Origin: Clarkia xantiana subsp. parviflora
Taxonomy: Eukaryota; Streptophyta; Magnoliopsida; Myrtales; Onagraceae
DNA length: 64,000 nt
Assembly: GCA_036873135.1 (NCBI GenBank)
Contig: JAPTYO010000002.1
Location: 41,407,452 to 41,471,451, forward strand
Direction of reading: 5' to 3'
Shown: piece after piece, positions 34,535 to 46,869 of the stretch
How positions within the stretch are numbered: the stretch's first letter is position 1
Layout: each line of letters begins with the position of its first letter
Translations under genes and position numbers: made by a program
The notes under the pieces: model-generated
Told to the model about the DNA's origin: nothing
Seen by the model: the letters and a program-made list of their open reading frames with translations, nothing else
The model's database searches: none

Positions 34535-35386
34535 TGATGGATATACGCCCAATTTGAACCCGTTGACTTCCAAACCGCTGTATTTTTATCGTCCCATTAA
34601 CGTTTGTAAATCGAAACTTCAACCCGAACACTTCGCGAACATGTCAACGGCTCGGACGAGGCCGGAGCGCTCGTCCGGCCGAGGCAAACTCACCTAGGTG
34701 AGGTTGGGTGACCACACCCGACCTCCCCTAGGAGAGATCGGGTCAGCCAACCCGATCTCTCCTAGGCGAGATCGGGTGGACCAACCAGGAGAGATCGGGT
34801 CGGCCAACCCGATCTCTCCTAGGAGGGATGGGGTTGGCCAACCCCATCCTCCCTAGGAGGGGTTGGGTGCCCTCACCCAACCCCTACCCTTAGGGGTCGG
34901 ATTTCTCCTCCCCCCAAGGGCCCCGACACCATTTTCGGACTCCCACACTCGGTCCACTCCGCCTACCTTCTCCGAATCCTAAGGTCTTAATTATACGCTT
35001 AAAGGTTAATTAATTGTGTTTAAAGGTTAACGATGTCATTAAGCCACCTTAATGACACCGTTGCCTATAAATACCCCACCTTTACAACTCATTTGATCAT
35101 CTGGGCAATTTGGATTATTTTGCTCTGACATCTCTCTAGTTTATCTCTCTAAGAAGAATACTGACTTAGGCATCGGAGAGGGTTCACCAGGCACCACCCC
35201 CCCCCCCCCCCCTCCGTGTCTGGTACTGCCCCTTCTGCAGGGTAGAAGGAGGGAAGAGGCAAAGGAAGGAAGGAAGGAAGAAGATAGGCTAAGACAGGGC
35301 AACTCAGAAATACCGGATCACACACATCCCCAGTAAGGAGCGAGATCAAAACCGACCACCCGTTGACCTAGATCTCATAACCTAAC
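34535..35386 (+). repeat. 5' LTR of element D
   Basis: TGATGGATAT to CCTAACA. Palindrome array with three GATCGGG units at about 34735-34825, the middle one truncated. TATAAATA at 35066-35073; a long C-tract near 35198-35212. Confidence 0.94.
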
Positions 35387-35388
35387 AC

Positions 35389-35405
35389 TTGGCGCCGTCT
35401 GTGGG
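35389..35405 (+). other. Primer-binding site of D
   Basis: TGGCGCCGTCTGTGGGA, two bases after the LTR; identical to that of A over this length. Confidence 0.87.
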
Positions 35406-35447
35406 AACCAAAAGCTTTGGTCACCCCCTGCAAGGTGGAGAGCCCCA

Positions 35448-36012
35448 ATGGTGGGAAATCACAAGGATAGATGGTGTGACAACCATGAGGCTTATGGTCA
35501 CGACACAAATGAATGCTTTAGCCTAAAGCTAAGTATAAACAACATCGTCCAGAGAGGAGAACTGAAGCAATTCATAGACCATGGGGGCAACAGTATGCAA
35601 CTAGGGCCATCACAGAAAGACAAGGGCAAGGGAAAGATAGACTACAACCCTCCACCCAACAAAAAAGGAGTCATAAATATGATACATGGAGGAGTAGCAT
35701 CAGGTGGCCCAACTGCTAATGCAAGAGAGGTCTATGCATCCAAGCTAAGCTCAGTGCCAAGGTGGAGAAAAAGGCCAAGAGAAGGGGAAGAAGTGAAGAT
35801 CGAGTTCTCTGAGAAGGACAAAAGCCACATCGTCTTTCCACATGACGATGCTCTAGTTATTACTTTAGATATTGACAATTTTGATGTAAAGAGAATTTTG
35901 GTGGATGGGGGCAGCTCAGCTGACCTCCTAAGCTTGAGAGTGTTATAGGAGATAGGGAAAACCAAAGCAGACATCAAACCGGTCAACTTCCCTCTAGTTG
36001 GCTTCTCAGGGG
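35448..36012 (+). pseudogene. Gag C-terminus and protease N-terminus of D
   Basis: The frame opens just before a zinc-knuckle-like motif (WCDNHEAYGHDTNEC), so the capsid part of gag is missing. It continues with AREVYASKLS and the protease active site LVDGGSSADLL, with catalytic Asp kept. A TAG at 35946-35948 interrupts, and element E interrupts after GFSG. The frame resumes at 45546 with the expected ATSYPLGMI. The ATG at 35448 is a plausible start only if the truncated form is translated. Confidence 0.85.
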
Positions 36013-37126
36013 TGATGGATATACGCCCAATTTGAACCCGTTGACTTCCGAATCGCTTTATTTTTATCACCCCGTTAATGATTGTAAATCGAAACTTCAA
36101 CCCGAACCCTTCGCGAAAACACCAACGGCTCGGACGAGGCCGAAGCGCTCGTCCGGCCGAGTCAGACTCGCCTAGGTGAGGTTGGGTGGCCACACCCGAC
36201 CTCCCCTAGGGGAGATCGGGTCAGCCAACCCGATCTCCCCTAGGGGAGATCGGGTGGACCAACCCGATCTCTCCTAGGAGAGATCGGGTCAGCCAACCCG
36301 ATCTCTCTTAGGAGAGATCGGGTCGGCCAACCCGATCTCTCCTAGGAGAGATCGGGTCAGCCAACCCGATCTCTCCTAGGAGAGATCGGGTCGGCCAACC
36401 CGATCTCCCCTAGGGGGGATGGGGTTGGCCAACCCCATCCTCCCTAGGAGGGGTTGGGTGCCCTCACCCAACCCCTACCCCTGGGGGTCAGATTTCTCCT
36501 CCCCCCCAAGGGCCCCGACACCATTTTCGGACTCCCACACTCGGTCCACTCCGCCTACCTTCTCCGAATCCTAAGGTCTTAATTATGTGCTTAAAGGTTA
36601 ATTAATTGTGTTTAAAGGTTAACGATGTCATTAAGCCACCTTAATGACACCGTTGCCTATAAATACCCCACCTTCACAACTCATTTGATCATCTTGGCAA
36701 GTTGCACAATTTTGCTCTGACATCTCTCTAGCTTTATCTCTCTAAAACCGTACTGACTTAGGCATCGGAGAGGGTTCATCAGGCACCACCCCCCCCCCCT
36801 CTGTGCCTGGTATTGCCCCTCTTGCAGGGTGGCAAGGAGAAGAGAGCCAAGGAAGCAGAAGAGCATAGAGCAGTAGGACAAGCCCCAAGGGTAAGAAGTA
36901 CAAGCCTCAGGAGGTCAAAAGGAGAGAAGGAAAGGAGGTCAGAAGGAGAGAAGGAAAGGAGATCAGAAGGAGAGAAGAGAAGGACATATATCAGAACGAC
37001 TACCCCAAGGGAGCAGAAGGGCATGTATCAGAATGACTAGTCCTAGGAACACTGAACCCGACATTTCATTAGTGGGAGATAAATTCTAGATTGATGACCC
37101 GTTGACCTAGACTTTATAACCTAACA
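36013..37126 (+). repeat. 5' LTR of element E
   Basis: TGATGGATAT to CCTAACA. Six GATCGGG/CCCGATC palindrome units (34-bp period) at 36200-36412, followed by GATGGGG/CCCCATC and GGTTGGG/CCCAACC palindromes. TATAAATA at 36658-36665. Confidence 0.95.
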
Positions 37127-37128
37127 CT

Positions 37129-37144
37129 TGGCGCCGTCCGTGGG
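37129..37144 (+). other. Primer-binding site of E
   Basis: TGGCGCCGTCCGTGGG, identical to that of B. Confidence 0.85.
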
Positions 37145-37398
37145 CTTCGAACAGAAAGCCTGACAATCACGAGAGCGAAGACGAACAACTTAGTGTCTAG
37201 AGATAATCGCCCACCTGGGGGCAATAGGCAAGAAAGACATCCTATACCTCCAGCAAGGCAGCCTAACCCAGAGAAACAGCCTGCACACCAGAGCCTCAGA
37301 TAGCCCCACAGGCACCCCAGCCTAACAAGCAGGGAGGAGGCTTCCACAGCTCCAACTCCATTGACTAGGAAGCCACAGGGACAGGGGGGCAACAAGGA

Positions 37399-37893
37399 GT
37401 GCCATCCCAATACACGGCACCTCCACAGGGGTACTACTATGAGGCACAACCTCAAGGGTATCCATATGAAATAATGACTCAAAGGAACGACAATCGTGCC
37501 CACACAACCAACATAAGGCCCGCATACTCGCAAGGAGCACAGACAGTGACTCCAAGGTTGATGCACGCATTCGATGAGCTGCTAGCTTATAGGGAGACCC
37601 TGAGGAACAGGCAGAGAAGGCAACACCAGCATGAAGAAGAAGAAGTTCATGAGGAAGAACAAGTCCCAGAAGAAGAACACGACTCGCACCCTAGAGCAGG
37701 GCAGCGAGAAGAACAAAGAAGAAATTATCAAGAGCCACCCCCAGAGGGAAGGCAGCAATTTGTGCCTCCTAGGCAACAACAGACACAACAGGACGCCAGG
37801 GCCTACACCCCACTGGGGGCAGACAGACAGCCAAGACCTCAAAGGAGGCAAGAATTTCACCAAGTACCCCAACAGGGACATACACCGCACTAA
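37399..37893 (+). pseudogene. Gag-like N-terminal frame of E
   Basis: The predicted 164 residues are the same as in B. The frame begins with GTG, an in-frame TAG lies upstream, and no capsid domain follows. Conservation between B and E reflects their recent common origin and is not evidence of selection. Confidence 0.6.
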
Positions 37894-39023
37894 GGGAAGA
37901 CATACATGACAGACCAACAAGGATATAGGAGTTCCAACATCAACCATGGCAATGTACACATACAGTCCGTATCACCACAGACATGCCTAAGGGACATACC
38001 AAGGAAAGCTCAAAGGGAGGGACATAGTCCCAACAACACAATAAAGCAACCACCTACCCATGATACAGCACGACAGGTCCAAACCCCTTGTGCATGACAA
38101 CCCTTGGCACACGTCCTCCTAGGACAGAGGAGGAGTTGAAAAGACAAGGATTTGAACAGGGAACTAATAGAGTACCACACCACGTCAGCACATAGCTACT
38201 ACAATGGGAAGTCTCATGGAGAGACATAGTAGAGTGAGACCGCACATAGCATACATGAAGGATACACCTCCACCTAGTCCGCCTTGCAAGGATGCGACCT
38301 CATATTCCTCAAGTGGAAGGAATACACACAGACTAATGGAGGAAGACAGTTACATTACCAAGGAAGCAGGGGATTTCAACACCCCACACCCTTAACATCA
38401 ACATGTTTTCCAAGAATGACCATACCGGACGCCTTCGGGCTCCGTGATATATATATACACAGGTGGACCACTAGAAGAATCAGTAAAAGGCCGTCGCCAA
38501 TCAAGAGATGCACAAGCAACAGATTCCTCAATCCCAAAGAACACCTATAAGGTCAAGTTTCTGGGAAAGATCACAAGATGGAAGGCTCAGTTACAAAAAT
38601 AAGTCGAGCACTCCCAACATCCTATAGAGGAACTACCATGAAGGTCACAAATGATTACCCCTACTACAACCTTCCACTAAGCATCTTAGGGCCAAGCCCG
38701 CCAAAGGATCCCATCTGGCATTGGTATGCAAGGGGGCACCAGTCACAACATGCCCTCCTCACAAACGCCCATTAGCACAAGAAGGGGTAGCCGCGAACAC
38801 ATCCCTCCAAAAATAGAGGAAACCATATCACATGGGCAACACCCACCATCAAAGGCAAACACCTCCAGCGGATCTTTATGATTTCACAAAATAGCCAGGA
38901 GACACAACCACACTTAGAAAGCTCATCCAAAGTAATGGAATACACTTCCATCAAGAACCCTCAAGGACACCAAGCCTAGCAAAGGAAGAACGGTGACACC
39001 ATCATCAAGCTTTTAAAAAAAAA
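37894..39023 (+). other. Degenerate gag/linker region of E
   Basis: Counterpart of 25501-26696. Short frames only; no domain recognised. Confidence 0.4.
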
Positions 39024-39140
39024 GGATATGGAAAACATAGTATTTCCACACAAGGATATTTTAGTAATAAGAGAGGGAATCACCAACTTTGACATGAAGA
39101 GAACCATAGTACATGAAGGGAGTCCGTCAGACATCTCCCA
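39024..39140 (+). pseudogene. Protease patch of E with destroyed active site
   Basis: NIVFPHKD and NFDMKRTIVHEGSPSD, with HEGSP in place of DGGSS. Same lesion as in B, so it predates their separation. Confidence 0.75.
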
Positions 39141-40589
39141 TGACCAACCATTGATGATACTAGAGAAGAGTCAGGCATACCTAATACCAAGGAACCCCTA
39201 CTAGTAAAGGTGGTCAGAACATCAACACACCCATTAGGGACACGGCACTGCAAATGAACCAGGAAAAGGATGGAACACATATCCTTACAAGTATCCTTGC
39301 ATTTATCCTTGTAAAAATTAACTCCGTAGAAAAGAGGTCACCTGATAGATGACTATGTCTCTGTTCTCAAAATATGATCCTAACCCGGAGATCCTTGGAC
39401 TCCGTACTATATATGTAATGAATAACATGTCCATCAGATATAGGTACACGAAGATTCATGACAGCGCCATAAGGATTAGGCGCATACCTCTACCAAGTAC
39501 GACACATTGGAGTGTTCATAAACACTCCTTCGCCATCTCACAAGAAAGGAGGGCAACCAAGGATACAAGTCCTAATAGAATAAACATCGGTAGAAAATCC
39601 TGTCATTGAAGTCATGCACCAAGAGAGAAACTCTAAAGATGCAAGATTAGCAAAAGAGATAGTGCAACAACTAGAGTGTGAAAATGAGATACATCTCCTA
39701 TCAAGAGCCTTAGGGCAGGATAATAGTTCTACAAGATCAACCAAAGAAGAGCTCAAAAGCTTGGGGAGTAAGGTTTCAAGATCGACCCTCATACTAGACG
39801 CACATCCCGATCAACCACCTTGTCTGCAAATGATAAGACATTTGACTCTGGCATCCCATCAAGAGGAGAACCACGATAAAAGGGGCACTAGAAAAATATC
39901 CCGCCTTTAAGGCCATACGCCGAATACATGATGAAAGAAGGTTATGACAAAACAAAAAAAAAAAAAAAAAAAAAAAAGGAGGGACTTGTCAGCTCAACAT
40001 ACCTCAAACACGTATACGTACGCAATACAAAGGCAGTCTCTAATGAAGCTATCCAACAAGGAATAGCCAATACGAGGGCAAACCCATAGAAAATCAGGGA
40101 ACATCACCTGCAAACCTAGAGGAAGACATCATTTTTAAGTTCAAGTCCTAATGCAAAGGAAGACTATAATCAACATTCAAGGTGGGAGGAGCATGACCAA
40201 TGTGACACCCCCTAAAGGCATTGAAGAATACTCCAATGTGAAGGAAAAGACAAACCACACTAAGTGCCACAACACTCCAAGAAGATTATCACAGCCCGGT
40301 CAGACCTCCCCATGCACAAGCAAAGAGCATGGATTAGATTAACTAGTCTGAAACACACCTATGAGATTAACAACTCAAGACGCCATTCTATGAGAGAGCT
40401 TTTCAACCTAAAGCACAAGGAAGGGGGGAAAGAATTTACAAGCACCCCTAGGATACAAACATTGCCACATCCTAGTTATCAAGAGAATGAAATCCACCCC
40501 CACCCACCCAAAGCAAAAGCTCTTCCACCCAACCTCCAAAGACGCACCCTACATGAGAAAGGACACAAGATAAGGTAACATTATGAGCC
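39141..40589 (+). other. Decayed internal DNA of E
   Basis: Contains an A-tract of more than 20 bases (39956-39977) and a 98-codon frame (39614-39910) identical to B's. No pol domain recognised, although pol would lie here in a complete element. Confidence 0.45.
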
Positions 40590-41426
40590 CTACGGGAGCC
40601 AATCCCGCGAACACATTCGACGCCCCCAAGAGCGTATCTTGAGAGTAGTTCTAAAACTACGAACCCTGTGCCCTCCGGGAGCCTATCCCGCGAACAGTTT
40701 TCGACGCCCCCAAGAGCGTATCTTGAGAGTAGTTTTCATACTACGACATTCGACGCCCCCAAGAGCGTATCTTGAGAGTAGTGTTCATACTACGACCTTC
40801 GACGCCCCCAAGAGCGTATCTTGAGAGTAGTTTATACACTACGACCTTCGACGCACCAAGAGCGTATCTTGAGAGTGGTTTCCAAAAACTACGAATTTCG
40901 ACGCCCCCAAGAGCGTATCTTGAGAGTAGTGTTCATACTACGACCTTCGACGCCCCCAAGAGCGTATCTTGAGAGTAGTTATTACACTACGAATTCGACG
41001 CACCAAGAGCGTATCTTGAGAGTGGTTTCCAAAAACTACGAATTCGACGCCCCCAGGAGCGTATCTTGAGGTAGATTTGCAACCTACCAGATTCGACGCC
41101 CCCAAGAGCGTATCTTGAGGTAGAAAAAACACTACCAGTTCGACGCCCCCAAGAGCGTATCTTGAGGTAGATTTCAAACTACCAGTTCGACGCCCACCAG
41201 GAGCGTATCTTTGGTCTAACCTGAGCCCTCCGGGAGCCTATCCTGTGAAACGTTAAGTGCCGTCCGAGAGCCTGTCTCGTGAACAGATTTTGACGCCCGT
41301 CAAGAACGTATCGGTGGACTAACCTGTGCCCTCCGGGAGCCTATCCTGTGAAACGTTAAGTGCCGTCCGAGAGCCTGTCTCGTGAACAGATTTCGACGCC
41401 CACCAAGAGCGTATCTTTGGTCTAAC
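40590..41426. repeat. Covarying hairpin array of E
   Basis: The same array as in B, reverse complemented, with the same stem classes and loops, ending next to the 27-bp-array side. Unit order differs slightly from B, so units have been gained or lost since they diverged. Confidence 0.9.
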
Positions 41427-42086
41427 AGTACAACGTATACCGTGTAAGGGGTATCAGAAGAGATCATCACACCATGCTTAGAAGGATACCATGCTTAGAA
41501 GGATCCCATGAGAAAGTAATCTTAAAGTAAGGTTGTATAAAGAACACATAATGTTTTTTCTTGATGAGATGGCAGGTACGGCATGAAGGAAAACACAAAA
41601 GAAAGATAAGGAAAGGAAAGCATATACAAGGGACAAGTCCATGACCAAAGGATCATATACAGAAGCACAAGAGGTTATCATGAAAAGTAACGAGCTATCC
41701 TACCATCCATATCACAAGTCAAGAGAAGTATCTCAAAGGAACCCAACCACACCAAGAAGGATAGCAAAACGTGAAATCCAAAGTTCAAGGCTCCCAAAGT
41801 AAACTCGACCCATCAAGAAGAAGAATTGCCTTACAGGTCGCACAAAGCAACCTTCGATAAACGTTATTGTCTTGCATGTCGCCCTCGCGTGACCTATGGT
41901 CGTATCAGACTTGAACATCGTCAAGCACAACTCATGAAGAAGACATTTAAAGAGCATAAAGGATACAACATTCGACAAGACGAGACATCGGGACCTAACC
42001 CAACAAACATAGCCTAAACATAAGGCAGCTATAGCAATAAAGGCTCTCCAACGAGAAAGGAATACTAAAGCACAACACCATACATC

Positions 42087-42335
42087 GTGATGTGGCTATC
42101 ATGTCCACATACCCTGAAGTGGCTATCATGTCCACATATCTTGAAGTGGCTATCATGTCCACATACCCTGAAGTGGCTATCATGTCCACATATCTTGAAG
42201 TGGCTATCATGTCCATCATATCCTGAAATGGCTATCATGTCCACACACTACAGAAGGGCTATCACTCCGACACATCACGAAGTACCTATCACGTCCACAT
42301 ATCCCGAAGTGATTATCATGACAGCACATCATAAA
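42087..42335. repeat. 27-bp tandem array of E
   Basis: Core AGTGGCTATCATGTCCACAT, about nine copies of which five are clean. It is shorter than B's array, and its variants (CCTGA and TCTTGA) alternate as in B. Confidence 0.9.
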
Positions 42336-42636
42336 ACATCTGTCAAAGACATGCATTGTAAAGACACCATCCCGACAACGAACATCAAAAGGCTACGCCT
42401 AGCCCTAGGAGGAGGTTCAAGAAAAAGGGAAAAACAACACCCTTCGTACGCTCATCAAAGGTAGGCACTTATATTTCAACCCACTGGGTGATACTAGGAA
42501 GGAGACGTCCTCATTATGAAGACAACCTCCATATCTCACGAAATCAACCATGAAGCAAAGAATCACGACAAGCACTATTGAAGGGCATATAACAAAACGA
42601 TCCCCACAACGATCACAACTACGATACTAGTAGAGG

Positions 42637-43179
42637 CTAACTCAAGAGCAGTCTCCACCAAACTCCAAAGCAAGAATTCGCTATCTTAATCAGAGCCATG
42701 GCAAGAGAAAGGAACCTCAATGAAAGGTGATGATCACACCCATCACCAAAAGAAAAATCTTCAACGCAGGGGTTAATAACATAACCCATAGGAAAGACAA
42801 AAACACCTTCAAAAGTCGTCAAATCTACATGAAGATGAAATAAACTTGAGACTCGGCCCCTCGGCTGGGGGGCAGGGGATATAGAAGAGACATCAAGACC
42901 TATGATCACCCCATCGCCAGCCACAGGTTGTTTCCTTTTGTCTAGCAAAGAGGTCGCCTCTTCAACCACTACCTCCTTATCAGGGGAGGGAGTCAGCAAG
43001 GGGGCACTTGAAGGAGAGCCTCTCGCGGTTTCCTTCTCCTTGGCAGCCGAGGGCCCGACCTCAGAGTCAGGTTTCCGCGCCTTGGATTTAGATTGACTTG
43101 AACTCTCACCCACCACAAGAACCATTCGGTAACCAGGGAAGAACGCTCTAACAACAAGAAGGAACCAGCATGAGAACAA
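42637..43179 (-). pseudogene. Antisense-gene remnant of E
   Basis: Predicted product identical to that of 20833-21375 in B. It retains the basic exon related to D's exon 3, without domain or coiled coil. Confidence 0.65.
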
Positions 43180-44515
43180 TCATAAGTATATCACAAAGAA
43201 AAAAGAAGGGAAAAAGAACATACTGGAAGCGTTAGCAGCCACCCCTGACTTAGAAAATTTCTTGGCCTGATAAGCAAAACTAGAGGGTTCTTCCCTCTCA
43301 TCTGATTCAACGGACGGTCAGATTTCGTCGGACCACCTCGGAAAACGATCTTCAAGGTCTCCCTGTCTGAAGAAGAAAGCTTCCCAAAAGTGAGTCATCT
43401 ATACGAGCAACCAACGCAAAGATCGACCCTTACTCAGGGAGGGTCGAGATACGCCTACTACGGGGGCAACCTTAACACCAAGGGAAGAGGGCGGACTTTT
43501 AGTTTCCCCAAATGGAGGAACGCTCCAGCACATCCGAAGGAAGGGTCAACCCTTAACACATGTCAATAGACCCCTTCGCTCGCGGCGGTAAGAAGAAAGC
43601 TTGTAAGCTTTTTCACCCTCACTTTTATGGGGAACAAATTGCAGGGTAAAGGTCAAGAGCTATACACACGCTCCAACGAATGAAGGAAAAATGTTACACG
43701 TGCCGAAAGTCGAGATTAATGGACAATGCTCACGCTAGTACGAGGGAGGCGGAACGTTGTGTCCCATTGAGTGGCAGAGTTCCCACCCTCAAGTAAAGGA
43801 GAGGTCTATGCTCTCACCTTTGCACTTATGCTCATATTCATGATTAACATCTACAGGTACATCAATGTCATCACTCATGCTTATACTCACAACCCATCCA
43901 TACATACATACATGTTCATGCTTGCACTCATATGCATGCCCACGTACACACTCCCATGTGTTCAAACATTTAGACGTCCATGCACATGGCCGCCATATAT
44001 TCATGCATACATTCATGACTACAATCGCATCATGTCTCTACTCACTCCCATCCTTATGTTCCTACTTGCATGTATGCTAGTACACATCCTCATGTTCATG
44101 ATATGTCCATGTTCACTCCTAGTTAACATCCTAGGTGTATTTTCCAGTATCCCATACTTAGAAAAATTTCGGACCAAAATTAAATTTTCCTTCACTTGGG
44201 CAGAATCCCGGCACGAAATTGAAGCATGAGTCACTTAGGTGTATTCGTATTGCATCCTTATGCAAGCGTGTATTTTTCGAGTATACGCCTGTAGCAAAGA
44301 TAGATTTATTACTCCCACCTCAGACGGACGCGTGCCTAGGCACAAGTCCGTGCTACTCTGACGTTTACAATTCCTCTATCTCATAAGGCAGGGGGCAGAG
44401 TCAGAGGCACGCATCCATGGGTAAGCAGGCATTCAGACAAGGAGGTAAAACCCCGGTTTCAAATTGCGCGTGTCATACCATCCTGAAATAGAGTCAATCA
44501 AGGGTTAGGCCATTG
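43180..44515. other. Non-coding 3' region of E
   Basis: Counterpart of 19498-20832. Contains a CATG-rich low-complexity stretch (43840-44110). No gene supported. Confidence 0.6.
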
Positions 44516-44532
44516 GTTGACTCGGGGGCATG
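44516..44532 (+). other. Polypurine tract of E
   Basis: GTTGACTCGGGGGCATG directly before the 3' LTR, identical to B and D. Confidence 0.85.
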
Positions 44533-45540
44533 TGATGGATATACGCCCAATTTGAACCCGTTGACTTCCGAATCGCTTTATTTTTATCACCCCGTTAATG
44601 ATTGTAAATCGAAACTTCAACCCGAACCCTTCGCGAAAACACCAACGGCTCGGACGAGGCCGAAGCGCTCGTCCGGCCGAGTCAGACTCGCCTAGGTGAG
44701 GTTGGGTGGCCACACCCGACCTCCCCTAGGGGAGATCGGGTCAGCCAACCCGATCTCCCCTAGGGAGATCGGGTGGACCAACCCGATCTCTCCTAGGAGA
44801 GATCGGGTCAGCCAACCCGATCTCCCCTAGGGGGGATGGGGTTGGCCAACCCCATCCTCCCTAGGAGGGGTTGGGTGCCCTCACCCAACCCCTACCCCTG
44901 GGGGTCAGATTTCTCCTCCCCCCCAAGGGCCCCGGCACCATTTTCGGACTCCCACACTCGGTCCACTCCGCCTACCTTCTCCGAATCCTAAGGTCTTAAT
45001 TATGTGCTTAAAGGTTAATTAATTGTGTTTAAAGGTTAACGATGTCATTAAGCCACCTTAATGACACCGTTGCCTATAAATACCCCACCTTCACAACTCA
45101 TTTGATCATCTTGGCAAGTTGCACAATTTTGCTCTGACATCTCTCTAGCTTTATCTCTCTAAAACCGTACTGACTTAGGCATCGGAGAGGGTTCATCAGG
45201 CACCACCCCCCCCTCTGTGCCTGGTATTGCCCCTCTTGCAGGGTGGCAAGGAGAAGAGAGCCAAGGAAGCAGAAGAGCATAGAGCAGTAGGACAAGCCCC
45301 AAGGGTAAGAAGTACAAGCCTCAGGAGGTCAAAAGGAGAGAAGGAAAGGAGGTCAGAAGGAGAGAAGGAAAGGAGATCAGAAGGAGAGAAGAGAAGGACA
45401 TATATCAGAACGACTACCCCAAGGGAGCAGAAGGGCATGTATCAGAATGACTAGTCCTAGGAACACTGAACCCGACATTTCATTAGTGGGAGATAAATTC
45501 TAGATTGACGACCCGTTGACCTAGACTTTATAACCTAACA
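44533..45540 (+). repeat. 3' LTR of element E
   Basis: Three palindrome units against six in the 5' LTR. The three 34-bp units, one base in the array and a shorter C-tract explain the 106-bp length difference. Confidence 0.95.
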
Positions 45541-45545
45541 AGGGG

Positions 45546-46606
45546 CAACAAGTTACCCCCTGGGAATGATAACCCTACCAGTAACCATGGGCCAAGGATG
45601 GACCCAGCTGAAGGTAAATGTCAATTTCTTGGTGGTTGAAAGCCTGGGAGCCTACAATGGGATCCTAGGAAGGACAACCATAAACCCATATGAAATAGTG
45701 CCATCCACTGTTCACCAGAAGCTGAAGTACATCACGGAGAACGGGGTTGGAGAGGTCCTGGGTGATCAACGCACTGCAAGGCAATGCTACGTCAACTCAA
45801 TGAGACGTGGATCACACGGGACAGACACAGTGGCTGTGGTCATGGTAGGAGCCAACCAGGATAGAAGAAGGAGGGGAGAGAGACACAGACAAGGAAGGAG
45901 GAGGAGTGGAGTGACACTCCGTCTGAGCAGGCAGTTTTTTCAAACAATGCCTACAAGGAGACACAGGAACAAGGCTGTGAAGGTGACATCCATACCTTGG
46001 CAGCCAGACACCATAATAGGGAACAGAACAAGGAACTCCATCCTAAAAGGCTTCCGCTACATAGATGATATCAAGCAAATGCCGCGGGAGTCTATATCAA
46101 GCTATTTCCAGAGATTCTTCAATTATGGTGCCAACATGGACATCACAAGGGGAGAAGCAGTAAGGGCATTCATTAGAAACATGCATCCAAACTCATTCGG
46201 GACCTATGGAGGGCTCTATAAGATGGTCATGACGAGCACAATGAGAGAGCTCAAGGCAAGGCTGGACAAGGCATTTGCGCAGGAAGCGGAGCAGTTGGAT
46301 GAAGTTCCGATGAGAGGAAGAGAAATGGACACATTGGGAAGAAGTGTCAATTTCACATTCACACCCCTCACACTCAGCATAGAAGAAATTTTCCACAAGC
46401 ACCTCAAGCAAGAGCTACCAACATGCAGGGAGGAAGGCAAGGCCTTCCTAGGAAGAGATGCACAGGGTTGGTGTGAGTACCATGGGACCTGGGGGCATCA
46501 AACCAACAACTGCATGGTGTTGAAGGTGGAAGTGGAAGAAATAATTTACAATGGAGACTTCAAGGAGTACGTGGCAACAGACACAGTGACCACCCCATAT
46601 CCTTAG
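45546..46606 (+). pseudogene. Protease C-terminus fused to a second gag segment (D)
   Basis: One open frame. First the rest of D's protease (GMITLPVTMGQGW, YNGILGRTTINPYE, GVGEVLGDQ). After an Arg-rich joint near 45850-45930 the frame enters a gag segment in which SYFQRFFNYGAN and GEAVRAFIRNMHPN correspond to the late capsid region of A's gag. It ends with a knuckle-like WCEYHGTWGHQTNNC. In working elements gag precedes protease, so this is a rearranged fusion with material from a related element. RT should follow protease but is absent. Confidence 0.8.
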
Positions 46607-46869
46607 TTTCATATTTAGCATTTTGCATGTTTCAGCTTTACAAGCTTTTCAAAAAACAACTTTTGAGAAGGAGAACTCACGAAGTTACTCCAACTCTACA
46701 ACTATCTTTTATTCCTACAAAGGATGTCTTGGTGCACCAAGGCATCCCAAGTGTACAAAAACATGAATGCTCCTAAGGGAGTAATAGTTACTCAAAAGTA
46801 TTTTCCAGTGAATGTAGTGGTATAGTCACGAAGTTATCCTTACACAGATATGACTTCAAGTCAATGACA
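46607..46869. other. Spacer between D's sense frame and its array
   Basis: 263 bp without a recognisable feature. Confidence 0.5.

Larger units (their letters stand above)
36013..45540 (+). mobile_element. Non-autonomous Tat-like element E (sister of B)
   Basis: LTRs of 1114 and 1008 bp and the duplication AGGGG at 36008-36012 and 45541-45545 give exact ends. The contents mirror B: gag-like frame, defective protease patch, hairpin array, 27-bp array, antisense remnant, polypurine tract. Outside the palindrome arrays the two LTRs differ at about two positions, making E one of the youngest insertions here. It splits D's protease. Confidence 0.94.
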
